Of a stretch of DNA of 64,000 nucleotides, positions 17,073 through 25,949 are shown in pieces. Origin of the DNA: Bacteroides salyersiae WAL 10018 = DSM 18765 = JCM 12988 (GTDB lineage Bacteria > Bacteroidota > Bacteroidia > Bacteroidales > Bacteroidaceae); the NCBI RefSeq assembly GCF_000381365.1, contig NZ_KB905467.1, forward strand, positions 1-64,000. The letters run 5' to 3'. The translations under genes were made by a program, and so were the position numbers. The notes beneath the pieces are model-generated. The model was not told the DNA's origin. It did no database searches and was given only the letters and a program-made list of their open reading frames with translations. How positions within the stretch are numbered: position 1 is the first letter of the stretch; each line of letters begins with the position of its first letter.

Positions 17073-17765
17073 ATGGATATAAAAGAACAACTGAAAGATA
17101 TCAAGACACAACTCCGGCTTTCGATGAACGGGGTTGTGTCTCAAAGTATGCGTGAGAAGGGCTTAAACTATAAACTTAATTTCGGGGTGGAGTTGCCTCG
17201 GATCAAAAGTATAGCAGCTGCATATGAGAAGAATCATGAACTGGCACAAACCCTATGGAAAGAGGATATTCGTGAGTGTAAAATTCTTGCAGGATTGTTA
17301 CAGCCGGTAGAGACTTTCTTTCCGGAAATCGCAGATATATGGGTAGAGAACATGCCGAATATCGAGATAGCGGAGCTTACCTGTATGAATCTTTTTCAAC
17401 ACTTGCCTTATGCTCCGGCCAAATCATTCCATTGGATCGCTTCGGAAGAGGAGTATGCGCAGATTTGCGGTTTCCTTACTATTGCCCGTTTGCTGATGAA
17501 AAAAGGGGATATGGCCGAGCGTCCTGCCGGAGAATTTCTGGATCAGGCTGTTTGTGCTGTTCTTTCCGGCAGCTATCATGTGCGTAATGCCGCTTTGCTT
17601 GCCATTCGTAAATATATGCAGCACAGTGAAGAACACGCATTCCAGGTCTGCCGTCTGGTAGAAGGCATGAAAGATTCATCCGTAGAAGCCGAACAGGTAT
17701 TATATAATACGGTGAAAGAAGAGGCCTCTCCCCACCCCTCTCCGTGGGAGAGGGAGCTAAGTTAG
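17073..17765 (+). CDS. AlkD-like HEAT-repeat DNA alkylation repair protein with repeat-derived tail
   Basis: A 230-residue all-helical protein resembling the DNA alkylation repair (AlkD-type) HEAT-repeat family. The best landmarks are LWKEDIRECKILAGLL near residues 68-83 and ALLAIRKYMQ in the C-terminal half. AlkD enzymes excise N3- and N7-alkylpurines, but the active-site residues cannot be assigned confidently here, so the function is inferred from the fold. The last 13 residues, [13 protein letters not shown], are encoded by a REP-like repeat and match the tail of LeuB, so they are not part of the ancestral protein. Confidence 0.65.
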   Translation: MDIKEQLKDIKTQLRLSMNGVVSQSMREKGLNYKLNFGVELPRIKSIAAAYEKNHELAQTLWKEDIRECKILAGLLQPVETFFPEIADIWVENMPNIEIAELTCMNLFQHLPYAPAKSFHWIASEEEYAQICGFLTIARLLMKKGDMAERPAGEFLDQAVCAVLSGSYHVRNAALLAIRKYMQHSEEHAFQVCRLVEGMKDSSVEAEQVLYNTVKEEASPHPSPWERELS

Positions 17766-17831
17766 TTTTGTAACTAATAATAGACGATAGTATCTGTACT
17801 CCCTCTCCCACGGAGAGGGGTGGGGAGAGGC
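17724..17831. repeat. Paired REP-like element overlapping the AlkD-like gene end
   Basis: A 108-bp element of two inverted 42-base units, each with the CCCTCTCC/GGAGAGGG hairpin. The left unit lies in the reading frame of the upstream gene and supplies its stop codon, in the same frame and with almost the same peptide as in leuB. Confidence 0.87.
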
Positions 17832-17865
17832 CACATCTTATTTTCATATTATTCTTCATATTATT

Positions 17866-17895
17866 TTTGCTTTCTATAAAAAAGGCTTAACTTTG
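17866..17895 (+). promoter_or_regulatory. Promoter of the fur-purA unit
   Basis: TTTG at 17866-17869, 18 bases, then TAACTTTG at 17888-17895, a good Bacteroides -33/-7 pair. The start codon follows at 17918. Confidence 0.7.
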
Positions 17896-17917
17896 TTGGC
17901 GCTAATTTCGTGCCGAT

Positions 17918-18406
17918 ATGGAAACTCAGAACGTAAAAGATACGGTAAGACAGATATTTACGGAATATCTTAATGCGAACGGGCATCGCAAGACCCCCGA
18001 ACGTTATGCCATACTCGACACCATCTATTCTATAGACGGACATTTTGACATAGATATGCTCTATTCGCAGATGATGAATCATGAAAATTTCCGGGTCAGT
18101 CGTGCGACACTTTACAATACCATCATTCTGCTTATCAACGCCCGTCTGGTTATCAAGCATCAGTTCGGCACTTCTTCCCAATACGAGAAATCATACAATC
18201 GTGAAACGCATCATCATCAAATCTGTACCCAATGCGGTAAAGTGACCGAGTTTCAGAATGGAGCGTTGCAGAATGCGATTGAGAATACAAAATTGAGCAG
18301 GTTTCAGCTTTCACATTATTCGTTGTATATCTATGGGATATGCAGTAAATGCGATCGTGCCAATAAACGGAAAAAAGTAAGTAACAACAATAAAAAAGAG
18401 AAATGA
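17918..18406 (+). CDS. Fur-family metal/peroxide-responsive repressor
   Basis: A 162-residue Fur/PerR/Zur-family regulator. The N-terminal winged helix contains KTPERYAILDTIYSIDGHFDIDMLY and VSRATLYNTIILLINARLV. The C-terminal dimerisation part has ETHHHQICTQCGKVTEF (metal-binding His cluster and the first CxxC) and a second CxxC, GICSKCDR, so a structural zinc site is expected. Which metal it senses cannot be told from the motifs. It overlaps purA by four bases (ATGA), so the two are translated together, an unusual pairing with a purine gene. Confidence 0.88.
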   Translation: METQNVKDTVRQIFTEYLNANGHRKTPERYAILDTIYSIDGHFDIDMLYSQMMNHENFRVSRATLYNTIILLINARLVIKHQFGTSSQYEKSYNRETHHHQICTQCGKVTEFQNGALQNAIENTKLSRFQLSHYSLYIYGICSKCDRANKRKKVSNNNKKEK

Positions 18407-19674
18407 AAGTAGATGTACTATTAGGATTACAATGGGGCGACGAAGGAAAAGGTAAAGTAGTCGACGTACTAACTCCGAGATATGATGTGGTTGCACGTTT
18501 TCAGGGCGGCCCGAATGCCGGTCATACACTTGAGTTCGAAGGACAGAAATATGTGCTCCGTTCCATTCCTTCCGGTATCTTTCAGGGAGATAAAGTGAAC
18601 ATTATCGGTAATGGAGTCGTGCTTGATCCGGCTTTATTCAAAGCGGAAGCCGAAGCTTTGGAAGCATCGGGGCATAACTTGAAAAACCGGCTGCATATTT
18701 CTAAAAAAGCACATCTTATCCTGCCGACACACCGTATTCTGGATGCTGCTTACGAAGCCGCCAAAGGGGATGCGAAAGTGGGTACTACCGGAAAGGGAAT
18801 CGGTCCTACTTATACAGATAAGGTAAGCCGTAACGGAATCCGTGTAGGTGACATTCTCGATAATTTTGATCAAAAATATGCTGCCGCCAAAGCTCGTCAT
18901 GAACAGATTCTGAAGGGTTTGAACTATGAGTATGATCTTACGGAAATGGAAAAGACTTGGATGGAAGGCATCGAATACCTCAAGCAATTCAACCTGGTAG
19001 ACAGCGAACATGAAGTGAACAACTTGTTGAAGTCCGGCAAGAGTGTGCTTTGCGAAGGTGCACAGGGAACGATGCTGGATATCGATTTCGGTTCTTATCC
19101 GTTTGTTACCTCTTCGAACACGGTTTGTGCCGGTGCCTGTACCGGGCTTGGTGTGGCTCCCAATCGTATAGGTGAAGTGTATGGTATCTTCAAGGCGTAT
19201 TGTACTCGGGTAGGTGCAGGTCCGTTCCCTACGGAACTGTTTGATGAGACTGGTGATAAGATATGTACATTGGGACATGAATTCGGTTCGGTTACCGGTC
19301 GTAAACGTCGTTGTGGTTGGATCGACCTTGTTGCATTGAAGTATTCCGTTATGATCAACGGTGTCACTAAGCTGATTATGATGAAGAGTGATGTGCTCGA
19401 TACATTCGAGACAATCAGAGCTTGTGTAGCTTATAAAGTGAACGGAGAAGAAATTGACTACTTCCCCTATGAAATTAATGATAGTGTAGAGCCTGTATAT
19501 GCCGAACTTCCGGGTTGGCAGACCGATATGACGAAAATGCAGAACGAAGATGAGTTCCCGGAGGAATTCAATGCTTATCTGTCTTTCCTTGAAGAACAAT
19601 TAGGTGTGGAAATCAAAATTGTTTCTGTAGGGCCGGATAGAGAGCAGACAATTGAAAGGTATACGGAAGAATAA
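18403..19674 (+). CDS. purA: Adenylosuccinate synthetase
   Basis: GTP-dependent conversion of IMP and aspartate to adenylosuccinate, the first step to AMP. The 423 residues are normal. GLQWGDEGKGKVVD near 7-20 is the P-loop, and NAGHT, the TTGKGIGPTY loop, EGAQGTMLDIDFGSYPFVTSS and GRKRRCGWIDL are all intact. It shares the promoter at 17866 with the upstream regulator gene and is followed by a clear terminator. Confidence 0.97.
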   Translation: MKVDVLLGLQWGDEGKGKVVDVLTPRYDVVARFQGGPNAGHTLEFEGQKYVLRSIPSGIFQGDKVNIIGNGVVLDPALFKAEAEALEASGHNLKNRLHISKKAHLILPTHRILDAAYEAAKGDAKVGTTGKGIGPTYTDKVSRNGIRVGDILDNFDQKYAAAKARHEQILKGLNYEYDLTEMEKTWMEGIEYLKQFNLVDSEHEVNNLLKSGKSVLCEGAQGTMLDIDFGSYPFVTSSNTVCAGACTGLGVAPNRIGEVYGIFKAYCTRVGAGPFPTELFDETGDKICTLGHEFGSVTGRKRRCGWIDLVALKYSVMINGVTKLIMMKSDVLDTFETIRACVAYKVNGEEIDYFPYEINDSVEPVYAELPGWQTDMTKMQNEDEFPEEFNAYLSFLEEQLGVEIKIVSVGPDREQTIERYTEE

Positions 19675-19705
19675 ACGGAATTTTAGATAATTCTTCATAA
19701 ATAGG

Positions 19706-19746
19706 AAGGGAAACTCTTGTGATATACAAAGTTTCCCTTTATTTTT
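19706..19746 (+). terminator. Terminator of the fur-purA unit
   Basis: Perfect 10-bp arms AAGGGAAACT (19706-19715) and AGTTTCCCTT (19730-19739), then TTTATTTTT. Confidence 0.8.
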
Positions 19747-19797
19747 GGCAAACTATTTGTACAGATACTTGTAGTAATCATTAAAAAAAGAAAGTAT

Positions 19798-20478
19798 ATG
19801 ATATCGTATTGGGTATTATTTATCGGCATTGCCGTAGTGAGTTGGTTGGTACAAATGAACTTGCAGAACAAGTTTAAGAAGTATTCGAAGATACCGACCG
19901 GAAATGGAATGACAGGACGCGACGTGGCTATTAAGATGTTACATGATAATGGAATTTATGATGTTCAGGTGACTCATACTCCCGGACAACTGACTGACCA
20001 CTATAATCCTGCCAATAAGACAGTGAACCTGAGTGAAGGTGTATATGAAAGTAACAGTATCATGGCTGCTGCTGTGGCTGCTCATGAGTGCGGACATGCC
20101 GTTCAGCATGCTCGTGCCTATGCTCCGCTAACCATGCGCAGCAAGTTGGTGCCTGTAGTGACTTTTGCATCCCAATGGATGACATGGCTGTTGCTTGCAG
20201 GTATTTTATTGATAAATACGTTCCCTCAACTTTTACTCGCAGGTATTATTTTGTTTGCCATGACAACGTTGTTTAGCTTTATCACCCTTCCGGTGGAAAT
20301 CAATGCAAGTAAGCGTGCCCTGGTATGGTTGAGTTCATCCGGAATTACTAATTCCTATAATCATTCTCAGGCAGAAGATGCGCTTCGTTCGGCTGCTTAC
20401 ACTTATGTAGTTGCTGCATTGGGTTCTCTGGCTACATTGATCTATTATGTCATGATTTTCATGGGTAGAAGAGATTAA
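19798..20478 (+). CDS. YugP-like zinc metallopeptidase, membrane protein
   Basis: A 226-residue membrane protein with one N-terminal membrane segment (residues 2-20) and two or three in the second half. The zinc motif HECGHAVQHA is near residues 97-106, preceded by PGQLTDHYNPANKTVNLSEGVY, the conserved block of the YugP/neutral zinc metallopeptidase family (PF04298 as I recall it). Its substrate is unknown. It stands alone between purA and hisS. Confidence 0.85.
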   Translation: MISYWVLFIGIAVVSWLVQMNLQNKFKKYSKIPTGNGMTGRDVAIKMLHDNGIYDVQVTHTPGQLTDHYNPANKTVNLSEGVYESNSIMAAAVAAHECGHAVQHARAYAPLTMRSKLVPVVTFASQWMTWLLLAGILLINTFPQLLLAGIILFAMTTLFSFITLPVEINASKRALVWLSSSGITNSYNHSQAEDALRSAAYTYVVAALGSLATLIYYVMIFMGRRD

Positions 20479-20517
20479 GCGGAATTTAGACAGGATCTAT
20501 CTAAGTTTGGAAATATG

Positions 20518-20554
20518 AATTCCCTCTTTCGGATAAGTTCCGGGAGAGGGAATT
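20518..20554. terminator. Hairpin after the metallopeptidase gene
   Basis: AATTCCCTCT (20518-20527) pairs exactly with AGAGGGAATT (20545-20554). No strong T run follows on the plus strand, so terminator strength is doubtful. Confidence 0.45.
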
Positions 20555-20590
20555 ACTGTTTGTAGGCTTCCGACAAAAGTAAACCTTTTC

Positions 20591-20621
20591 ATTGAATAAT
20601 CAATTATTTCCTATAACTTTG
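20591..20621 (+). promoter_or_regulatory. Promoter of hisS
   Basis: ATTG at 20591-20594 (one mismatch to TTTG), 19 bases, then TAACTTTG at 20614-20621. The hisS start follows 29 bases later. Confidence 0.65.
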
Positions 20622-20650
20622 CAATCCAAATACATAAAACTGTAAGAATT

Positions 20651-22015
20651 ATGGCAGCAAAACCAAGCATACCTAAAGGAACGCGTGACTTTTCGCCTGT
20701 AGAGATGGCGAAACGCAATTATATTTTCAATACGATTCGTGAAGTTTATCACCTGTATGGGTTTCAGCAGATAGAAACCCCGTCTATGGAGATGCTTTCC
20801 ACATTGATGGGAAAGTATGGTGAGGAAGGGGATAAACTCTTGTTTAAGATACAAAATTCCGGAGATTATTTTTCGGGAATAACGGATGAAGAGTTATTGG
20901 GCCGCAATGCTGTGAAGTTGGCCAGTAAGTTTTGTGAGAAGGGATTGCGGTATGATCTTACAGTGCCGTTTGCCCGTTATGTGGTGATGCACCGTGATGA
21001 AATTACTTTCCCGTTCAAACGTTATCAGATTCAGCCGGTATGGCGTGCAGACCGTCCGCAAAAGGGGCGTTATCGCGAGTTTTACCAATGTGATGCCGAT
21101 GTGGTAGGTAGCGATTCGTTATTGAATGAGGTAGAATTGATGCAAATTGTGGATACAGTGTTCACTCGTTTCGGTATTCGCGTTTGTATTAAGATTAATA
21201 ACCGTAAGATTTTGACAGGTATTGCCGAGATCATCGGTGAGGCTGATAAAATAGTAGATATAACGGTGGCTATCGATAAGCTGGATAAGATAGGTCTTGA
21301 TAATGTGAATGCCGAGCTGAAAGAGAAGGGAATCAGTGATGAGGCGATTGCCAAATTACAACCGATTATTCTGTTGAGTGGAACCAATGCCGAAAAGTTG
21401 GCTACATTGAAGAATGTGCTGGCGGGCAGCGAGACCGGTATTAAGGGAGTGGAAGAGAGTGAATTCATATTGAATACACTTGCGGTTATGGGACTGAAGA
21501 ATGAAATAGAACTCGACTTGACACTGGCGCGTGGTTTGAATTATTATACAGGTGCTATCTTTGAAGTGAAAGCGTTGGATGTGCAGATCGGTAGTATTAC
21601 CGGTGGTGGCCGTTACGATAATCTGACCGGAGTATTCGGTATGGCAGGCGTTTCGGGAGTAGGTATTTCTTTTGGCGCCGACCGCATTTTTGATGTGTTG
21701 AATCAATTGGAACTTTATCCGAAGGAAGCGGTGAACGGCACGCAACTGTTGTTTGTAAACTTCGGTGAGAAGGAAGCGGCTTTCTCTATGGAGATATTGG
21801 CCAAAGCACGTTTGGCCGGTATACGTGCAGAGATTTTCCCGGATGCGGCAAAAATGAAGAAGCAGATGAGCTATGCCAATGCCAAGAATATTCCGTTTGT
21901 AGCTATTGTGGGCGAAAATGAGATGAATGAGGGCAAGGCGATGCTGAAAAATATGGAGACCGGTGAGCAGTCGTTGGTTTCAGGGGAAGAGTTGATCAAG
22001 GCTCTTTTGAAATAG
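20651..22015 (+). CDS. hisS: Histidyl-tRNA synthetase
   Basis: Class II aminoacyl-tRNA synthetase charging tRNA-His. It has 454 residues. Motif 1 region is [22 protein letters not shown], motif 2 is [27 protein letters not shown], and the His-specific segment [15 protein letters not shown] and motif 3 GGGRYDNL...GISFGADRI follow. A C-terminal anticodon-binding domain spans about 360-454. It is monocistronic, ending in a strong nested terminator shared with hydF. Confidence 0.96.
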   Translation: MAAKPSIPKGTRDFSPVEMAKRNYIFNTIREVYHLYGFQQIETPSMEMLSTLMGKYGEEGDKLLFKIQNSGDYFSGITDEELLGRNAVKLASKFCEKGLRYDLTVPFARYVVMHRDEITFPFKRYQIQPVWRADRPQKGRYREFYQCDADVVGSDSLLNEVELMQIVDTVFTRFGIRVCIKINNRKILTGIAEIIGEADKIVDITVAIDKLDKIGLDNVNAELKEKGISDEAIAKLQPIILLSGTNAEKLATLKNVLAGSETGIKGVEESEFILNTLAVMGLKNEIELDLTLARGLNYYTGAIFEVKALDVQIGSITGGGRYDNLTGVFGMAGVSGVGISFGADRIFDVLNQLELYPKEAVNGTQLLFVNFGEKEAAFSMEILAKARLAGIRAEIFPDAAKMKKQMSYANAKNIPFVAIVGENEMNEGKAMLKNMETGEQSLVSGEELIKALLK

Positions 22016-22093
22016 TTTTTCTCCCCCGTTCTCCTCGGTGTCGGAGATATCTTTCTTCGGTGCCGGACCACTGTCTCCTCAGTGGTGAAGAAG

Positions 22094-22158
22094 ATCCTCC
22101 CCGATGCCGGCAAGGTTGAACTGCAGTTCAATTCAGAAGCATCGGGGAGGATTTTTTT
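22094..22158. terminator. Nested bidirectional terminator between hisS and hydF
   Basis: A perfect 14-bp outer stem (22094-22107 with 22139-22152) encloses a second perfect palindrome, TTGAACTGCAGTTCAA (22116-22131). A T run follows at 22152-22158. It lies between two convergent genes and can serve both. A further hairpin, CCACTG/CAGTGG, sits just before it. Confidence 0.8.
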
Positions 22159-22165
22159 ATTCCTT

Positions 22166-23353
22166 TTACCATTCTATTTTATCGAGTATTCCGTTGAGAC
22201 AGGCGATGGCCACTCCGTAATTGGTCATTGGAATTTTTTGCAGCCTGGCTTGTGCTATCCGGCTGAGGACATACTTTCGGTTGAACATGCAGGCACCACA
22301 CTGGATTATTAGATCATACTTCTTGAGATCTTTTGGAAAATCATTGCCGGATACGATGTCTATTTGTAATCCTTCTCCTGCTTTTTTGCGTAAAAGACGG
22401 GGAAGTTTTACACGGCCGATATCTTCTGACAATGGTGCATGAGTACATGCTTCGGCAATCAGCACATGAGATTTTTCAGTCAGTTTATCAATGGCCGACG
22501 CACTGGCGGTGTAGTATTCGATGTCCCCTTTATAAGCGGCGAATAGCACGGAAAAAGAGGTCAGCATGCTTTCTGCCGGTTTCTGTTCGTAGACAGTTTT
22601 GAATACCTGCGAATCGGTGATAATCAGTTTAGGAGGGCGTGATAGTGCTTGTAGGGTGGCTTTCAGCCGGTCAGTAGTGCAACTCATCACCGGGCATTTC
22701 CGGTCAAGCAATTCTCGGAGTGTCTGTACTTGCGGAAGGATGAGGCGCCCTTTGGGTGCTTGTATGTCTTGCGGCATGACGAGTAGAACGAGATCCCCTT
22801 CCGAAACCAGATTCCCCGTGATACTTTGTGCATCGAAATCTTCCGGCAGATGCCGTATGATGGCTTGCGAAATTTCTGCTATGCCTTGATGTGTCTTTGC
22901 GCTTACGATGAGGGGATACTGTCCGCTTTTATCTTTGATGCTTTGTGCTTCCTGTTCCGTATCATACAGTATGTCCGCTTTGTTTAGTAGCAAAATTACC
23001 GGAATATTCTTTTCTTTGAGTATCTTGATCCAGTGAAGTTCTTCTTTCATATCCGGGTGGCAGAGCAACAGGGCAATGTCTGTTTTTTCAATAGCCTGCA
23101 AAGTACGGGTTATACGCATCTTCCCCAGTTCGCCTTCATCGTCATATCCGGGCGTGTCGATGAAAAGGCAGGGGCCGATGCCGTGAATCTCCATTGCTTT
23201 AAGCACCGGATCGGTCGTTGTACCTGGAGTGTCGGATACAAGGGCGGTATTCTGTCCTGTCAGTGCATTGATCAAGGAGGACTTGCCACTGTTTCGCCGC
23301 CCGAAAAGAGCGATATGCAGTCGGTTGGAATTAGGAGTTTTCTGAAAGCTCAT
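22166..23353 (-). CDS. hydF: [FeFe]-hydrogenase maturation GTPase HydF
   Basis: Scaffold GTPase on which the 2Fe subcluster is assembled before transfer to HydA. I chose the Met at 23353, giving 395 residues, because MSFQKTPNSNRLHIALFGRRNSGKSS fits the family start; an in-frame Met at 23428 would add 25 unconserved residues. The P-loop GRRNSGKSS and DTPGTTTDPV and DTPGYDDEG switches are intact. The C-terminal cluster site shows CTH (CxH) and, about 55 residues on, QCGAC, so the three cysteines are present but the His that precedes CxxC in the textbook motif is Gln. It is the last gene of the hyd operon. Confidence 0.92.
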   Translation of the reverse strand: MSFQKTPNSNRLHIALFGRRNSGKSSLINALTGQNTALVSDTPGTTTDPVLKAMEIHGIGPCLFIDTPGYDDEGELGKMRITRTLQAIEKTDIALLLCHPDMKEELHWIKILKEKNIPVILLLNKADILYDTEQEAQSIKDKSGQYPLIVSAKTHQGIAEISQAIIRHLPEDFDAQSITGNLVSEGDLVLLVMPQDIQAPKGRLILPQVQTLRELLDRKCPVMSCTTDRLKATLQALSRPPKLIITDSQVFKTVYEQKPAESMLTSFSVLFAAYKGDIEYYTASASAIDKLTEKSHVLIAEACTHAPLSEDIGRVKLPRLLRKKAGEGLQIDIVSGNDFPKDLKKYDLIIQCGACMFNRKYVLSRIAQARLQKIPMTNYGVAIACLNGILDKIEW

Positions 23354-23452
23354 ACTGATTGAATTATAAAATGATGATTGTCGGTCCGATGTATCTTTCC
23401 GTTCGGGAAATATTTCTTGCAAGGACAATACAGGGTAGCACCGGGTGCTACA

Positions 23453-24883
23453 CTAAAACCGAAAGTCTCTTTTCCCATTAGCTATTTCGCTCAGGTTCCG
23501 GATGGCTATTTCTTTGATTTTCGGATTAGGTATTCCGGCAGCTTCGGCAGCTATCAACGATTCGCCTTTGATACGGGTGGCGGGAGAGGCATAATCCTCC
23601 AGATACTCTTTTAAAGTCATCAAGGCATTCGGTCCGCAGCAGTTGGCTATCTGGCCTGATTTAACCAGTGACATAAACCGGTCGCCTGTTCTTCCGGCCC
23701 GATAGCAGGCAGTGCAGAAACTGGGGATGTATCCTAAGTCGAGCAGCCAGCTCACGATTTCGTCCAGTGTACGGGTATCACTCAAATCAAACTGCGCTGA
23801 ATTTTCGGATAAAGGTTCCGGCACCGCATAACCGCCTACGCTGGTGCGCGAGCCGCCACTGATTTGTGAAATACCTATGTCAAGAACCTGTTGCCGAGAC
23901 TCTTGTGATTCACGGGTAGAAATAATCATTCCTGTATAAGGTACGGCAATGCGGATCACTGCTACGATGCGGCGGAATATATCATCGGACACGGCATTGG
24001 GGAAGTCGGCAGTATCGATGTCATCAGCCGGGCAAATGCGTGGAACACTGATCGTATGCGGTCCTACTCCGAATACGGCTTCAAGATGTTCGGCATGCAT
24101 TAGCAGTCCGGTAAAGTCATATTTAAAAGTATTCAGTCCGAACAAGACTCCGATGCCCACATCGTCTATTCCTCCTTGCATGGCACGGTCCATAGCTTCC
24201 GTATGCCAGGCATAGTTGCTTTTGGGTCCGGTGGGGTGGAGCTTTTCGTAGTTCTCTTTATGGTAAGTCTCTTGAAAGAGGATATAGGTTCCGATACCTG
24301 CATCTTTCAGTTTTCTGTAGTTCTCCACCGTAGTGGCGGCTATGTTGACGTTCACCCGGCGGATTGCTCCGTTTTTGTGTTTGATGCTGTATATCGTTTC
24401 GATGGATTCGAGAATATACTCCAACGGGTTGAGTATCGGGTGTTCACCGGCTTCCAATGCCAAACGCTTATGGCCCATATCCTGTAGGGCGATTACTTCA
24501 CGACGAATTTCTTCTTGTGCCAGTTTTTTACGGGCAATCGTTTTGTTCTTCAGATGATACGGGCAATAGGTACAGCCGTTTACGCAATAGTTGGAGAGAT
24601 AGAGTGGCGCAAACATCACGATGCGGTTACCGTAGAGTTTCTGTTTAATCTCTTTGGCTAAGTGAAAGATACGTTCTGTCAGATCCGGCTGGTCACATTC
24701 CAGCAGGAGAGCGGCTTCCCGGTGGGTGAGTCCTTTGCACAGGGCGGCTTTGTCTATGAGTCGTTCTATCAGCGTCCGGTTATTTTTGTTTTCGCGGGCA
24801 TACTCCAGTGTGTCCAATATCTCCTGATGATTGATGAATTCATCAGCTCGGGAGGAATGGGGGAGGTAAGGTATGGTTTCCAT
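23453..24883 (-). CDS. hydG: [FeFe]-hydrogenase radical SAM maturase HydG
   Basis: A tyrosine lyase that makes CO and cyanide ligands for the H-cluster. It has 476 residues, the family length. The radical-SAM cluster motif CVNGCTYC has Cys100, Cys104 and Cys107. The C-terminal second-cluster motif is CTACYR...CCGPNAL, with its pair of nearby cysteines and a further Cys about 22 residues on, as expected for HydG and not for the related ThiH. It lies between hydE (gap 10 bases) and hydF. Confidence 0.95.
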   Translation of the reverse strand: METIPYLPHSSRADEFINHQEILDTLEYARENKNNRTLIERLIDKAALCKGLTHREAALLLECDQPDLTERIFHLAKEIKQKLYGNRIVMFAPLYLSNYCVNGCTYCPYHLKNKTIARKKLAQEEIRREVIALQDMGHKRLALEAGEHPILNPLEYILESIETIYSIKHKNGAIRRVNVNIAATTVENYRKLKDAGIGTYILFQETYHKENYEKLHPTGPKSNYAWHTEAMDRAMQGGIDDVGIGVLFGLNTFKYDFTGLLMHAEHLEAVFGVGPHTISVPRICPADDIDTADFPNAVSDDIFRRIVAVIRIAVPYTGMIISTRESQESRQQVLDIGISQISGGSRTSVGGYAVPEPLSENSAQFDLSDTRTLDEIVSWLLDLGYIPSFCTACYRAGRTGDRFMSLVKSGQIANCCGPNALMTLKEYLEDYASPATRIKGESLIAAEAAGIPNPKIKEIAIRNLSEIANGKRDFRF

Positions 24884-24893
24884 TGTTTTTTAA

Positions 24894-25949
24894 TTATTTA
24901 AACGGGTTATCACCGTTTGGGGCATCTCCTCGTGTGGGAAGTACTTTGTAACCGATAGCCTGTAACTGCTTGTTCAGCATGGCAAGACCTTCGGCAGCTT
25001 CGGCACCGAGAGAAGCTTTGTTATTATATAATGCATATTTTATTCGTTCTTCGCAAGGCGAGAGGTTAGGCATCACCACGTTGGCACCTGCCAGTATACC
25101 TCGTTCGCGCCCGTCGGGTGCAAGGGTGGCCAAGGCCGTAGTAGCCGGAATGAGTGCATCGGGCAGCATCAGCCGGAAGATGGAGAGTAACCGTAAAGTC
25201 TGCTCTATGCTTCCCGGCGCGGATGTGCCGAAAGGTGTATCCTGATGAGGGATAAAAGGACCTATGCCGATCATCTGCGGGCGGAAACATTCGATGAACC
25301 TGATGTCTTCGATGAGATGATCGGTCGTCTGCCCGGGGCTGCCTACCATTATTCCTGTCCCTGTCTGGTAGCCTATCTCTTTTAACCAATGCAAACATTG
25401 TATCCGGTTTTGTTGTGACATTTCTGCCGGGTGCAACAGCTTGTAATGTTCTGCGTTAAATGTCTCGTGACGCAGGAGATAACGATTGGCTCCTGCACGG
25501 AAAAAACGCTCGTATTCTTCCCGGGTCTTTTCTCCCAAAGACAGGGTAATGGTACAATCGGGGAAGCGGTTTCTTATGGCGGCTACGGTCTCTTCCACCC
25601 ATTCGGACGATTGTGCCGCATCTTCTCCTCCCTGCATTACAAAGGTACGGAATCCCAACTCGTATCCTTGCGTGCAACAGTCGAGGATCGTTTCACGGCT
25701 GAGGCGATATCGCTCTACTTGTGGATTTCCTTTTCGTATTCCACAGTAATGGCAATTGTTCCGGCAGCAATTGCTGATTTCAATTAGTCCACGGATATAG
25801 ATATTATTACCAAAACGTGCCTGTGTCACTTTCTGTGCCTGTCGGTGCAGATATGTGGTGACATCGACATGGGTGCAGGTCAGTAGTGCCTTGTATCCCT
25901 CGGGCGGGAGGGTATGTTCTTGTTTGAGACGGTCAACCCATATTTTCAT
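24894..25949 (-). CDS. hydE: [FeFe]-hydrogenase radical SAM maturase HydE
   Basis: Radical SAM enzyme working with HydG and HydF in building the bridging ligand and diiron core. The start at 25949 (MKIWVDRLKQEHTLPPEGY) gives 351 residues, the family length; the frame stays open upstream but that part overlaps hydA and is not conserved. The radical-SAM cluster motif is CRNNCHYC, Cys62, Cys66 and Cys69. GGEDAAQSSEW, HETFNAEHYKLLHP and GTGIMVGSPGQT are typical HydE segments. It overlaps the 3' end of hydA by 17 bases, indicating translational coupling. Confidence 0.95.
   Translation of the reverse strand: MKIWVDRLKQEHTLPPEGYKALLTCTHVDVTTYLHRQAQKVTQARFGNNIYIRGLIEISNCCRNNCHYCGIRKGNPQVERYRLSRETILDCCTQGYELGFRTFVMQGGEDAAQSSEWVEETVAAIRNRFPDCTITLSLGEKTREEYERFFRAGANRYLLRHETFNAEHYKLLHPAEMSQQNRIQCLHWLKEIGYQTGTGIMVGSPGQTTDHLIEDIRFIECFRPQMIGIGPFIPHQDTPFGTSAPGSIEQTLRLLSIFRLMLPDALIPATTALATLAPDGRERGILAGANVVMPNLSPCEERIKYALYNNKASLGAEAAEGLAMLNKQLQAIGYKVLPTRGDAPNGDNPFK

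Noticed and set aside
23354..23428. 25-residue longer HydF start
   Set aside because: The extra residues are unlike the HydF family start; MSFQKTPNSNRLHIALFG is typical. Left as an alternative in the hydF entry.
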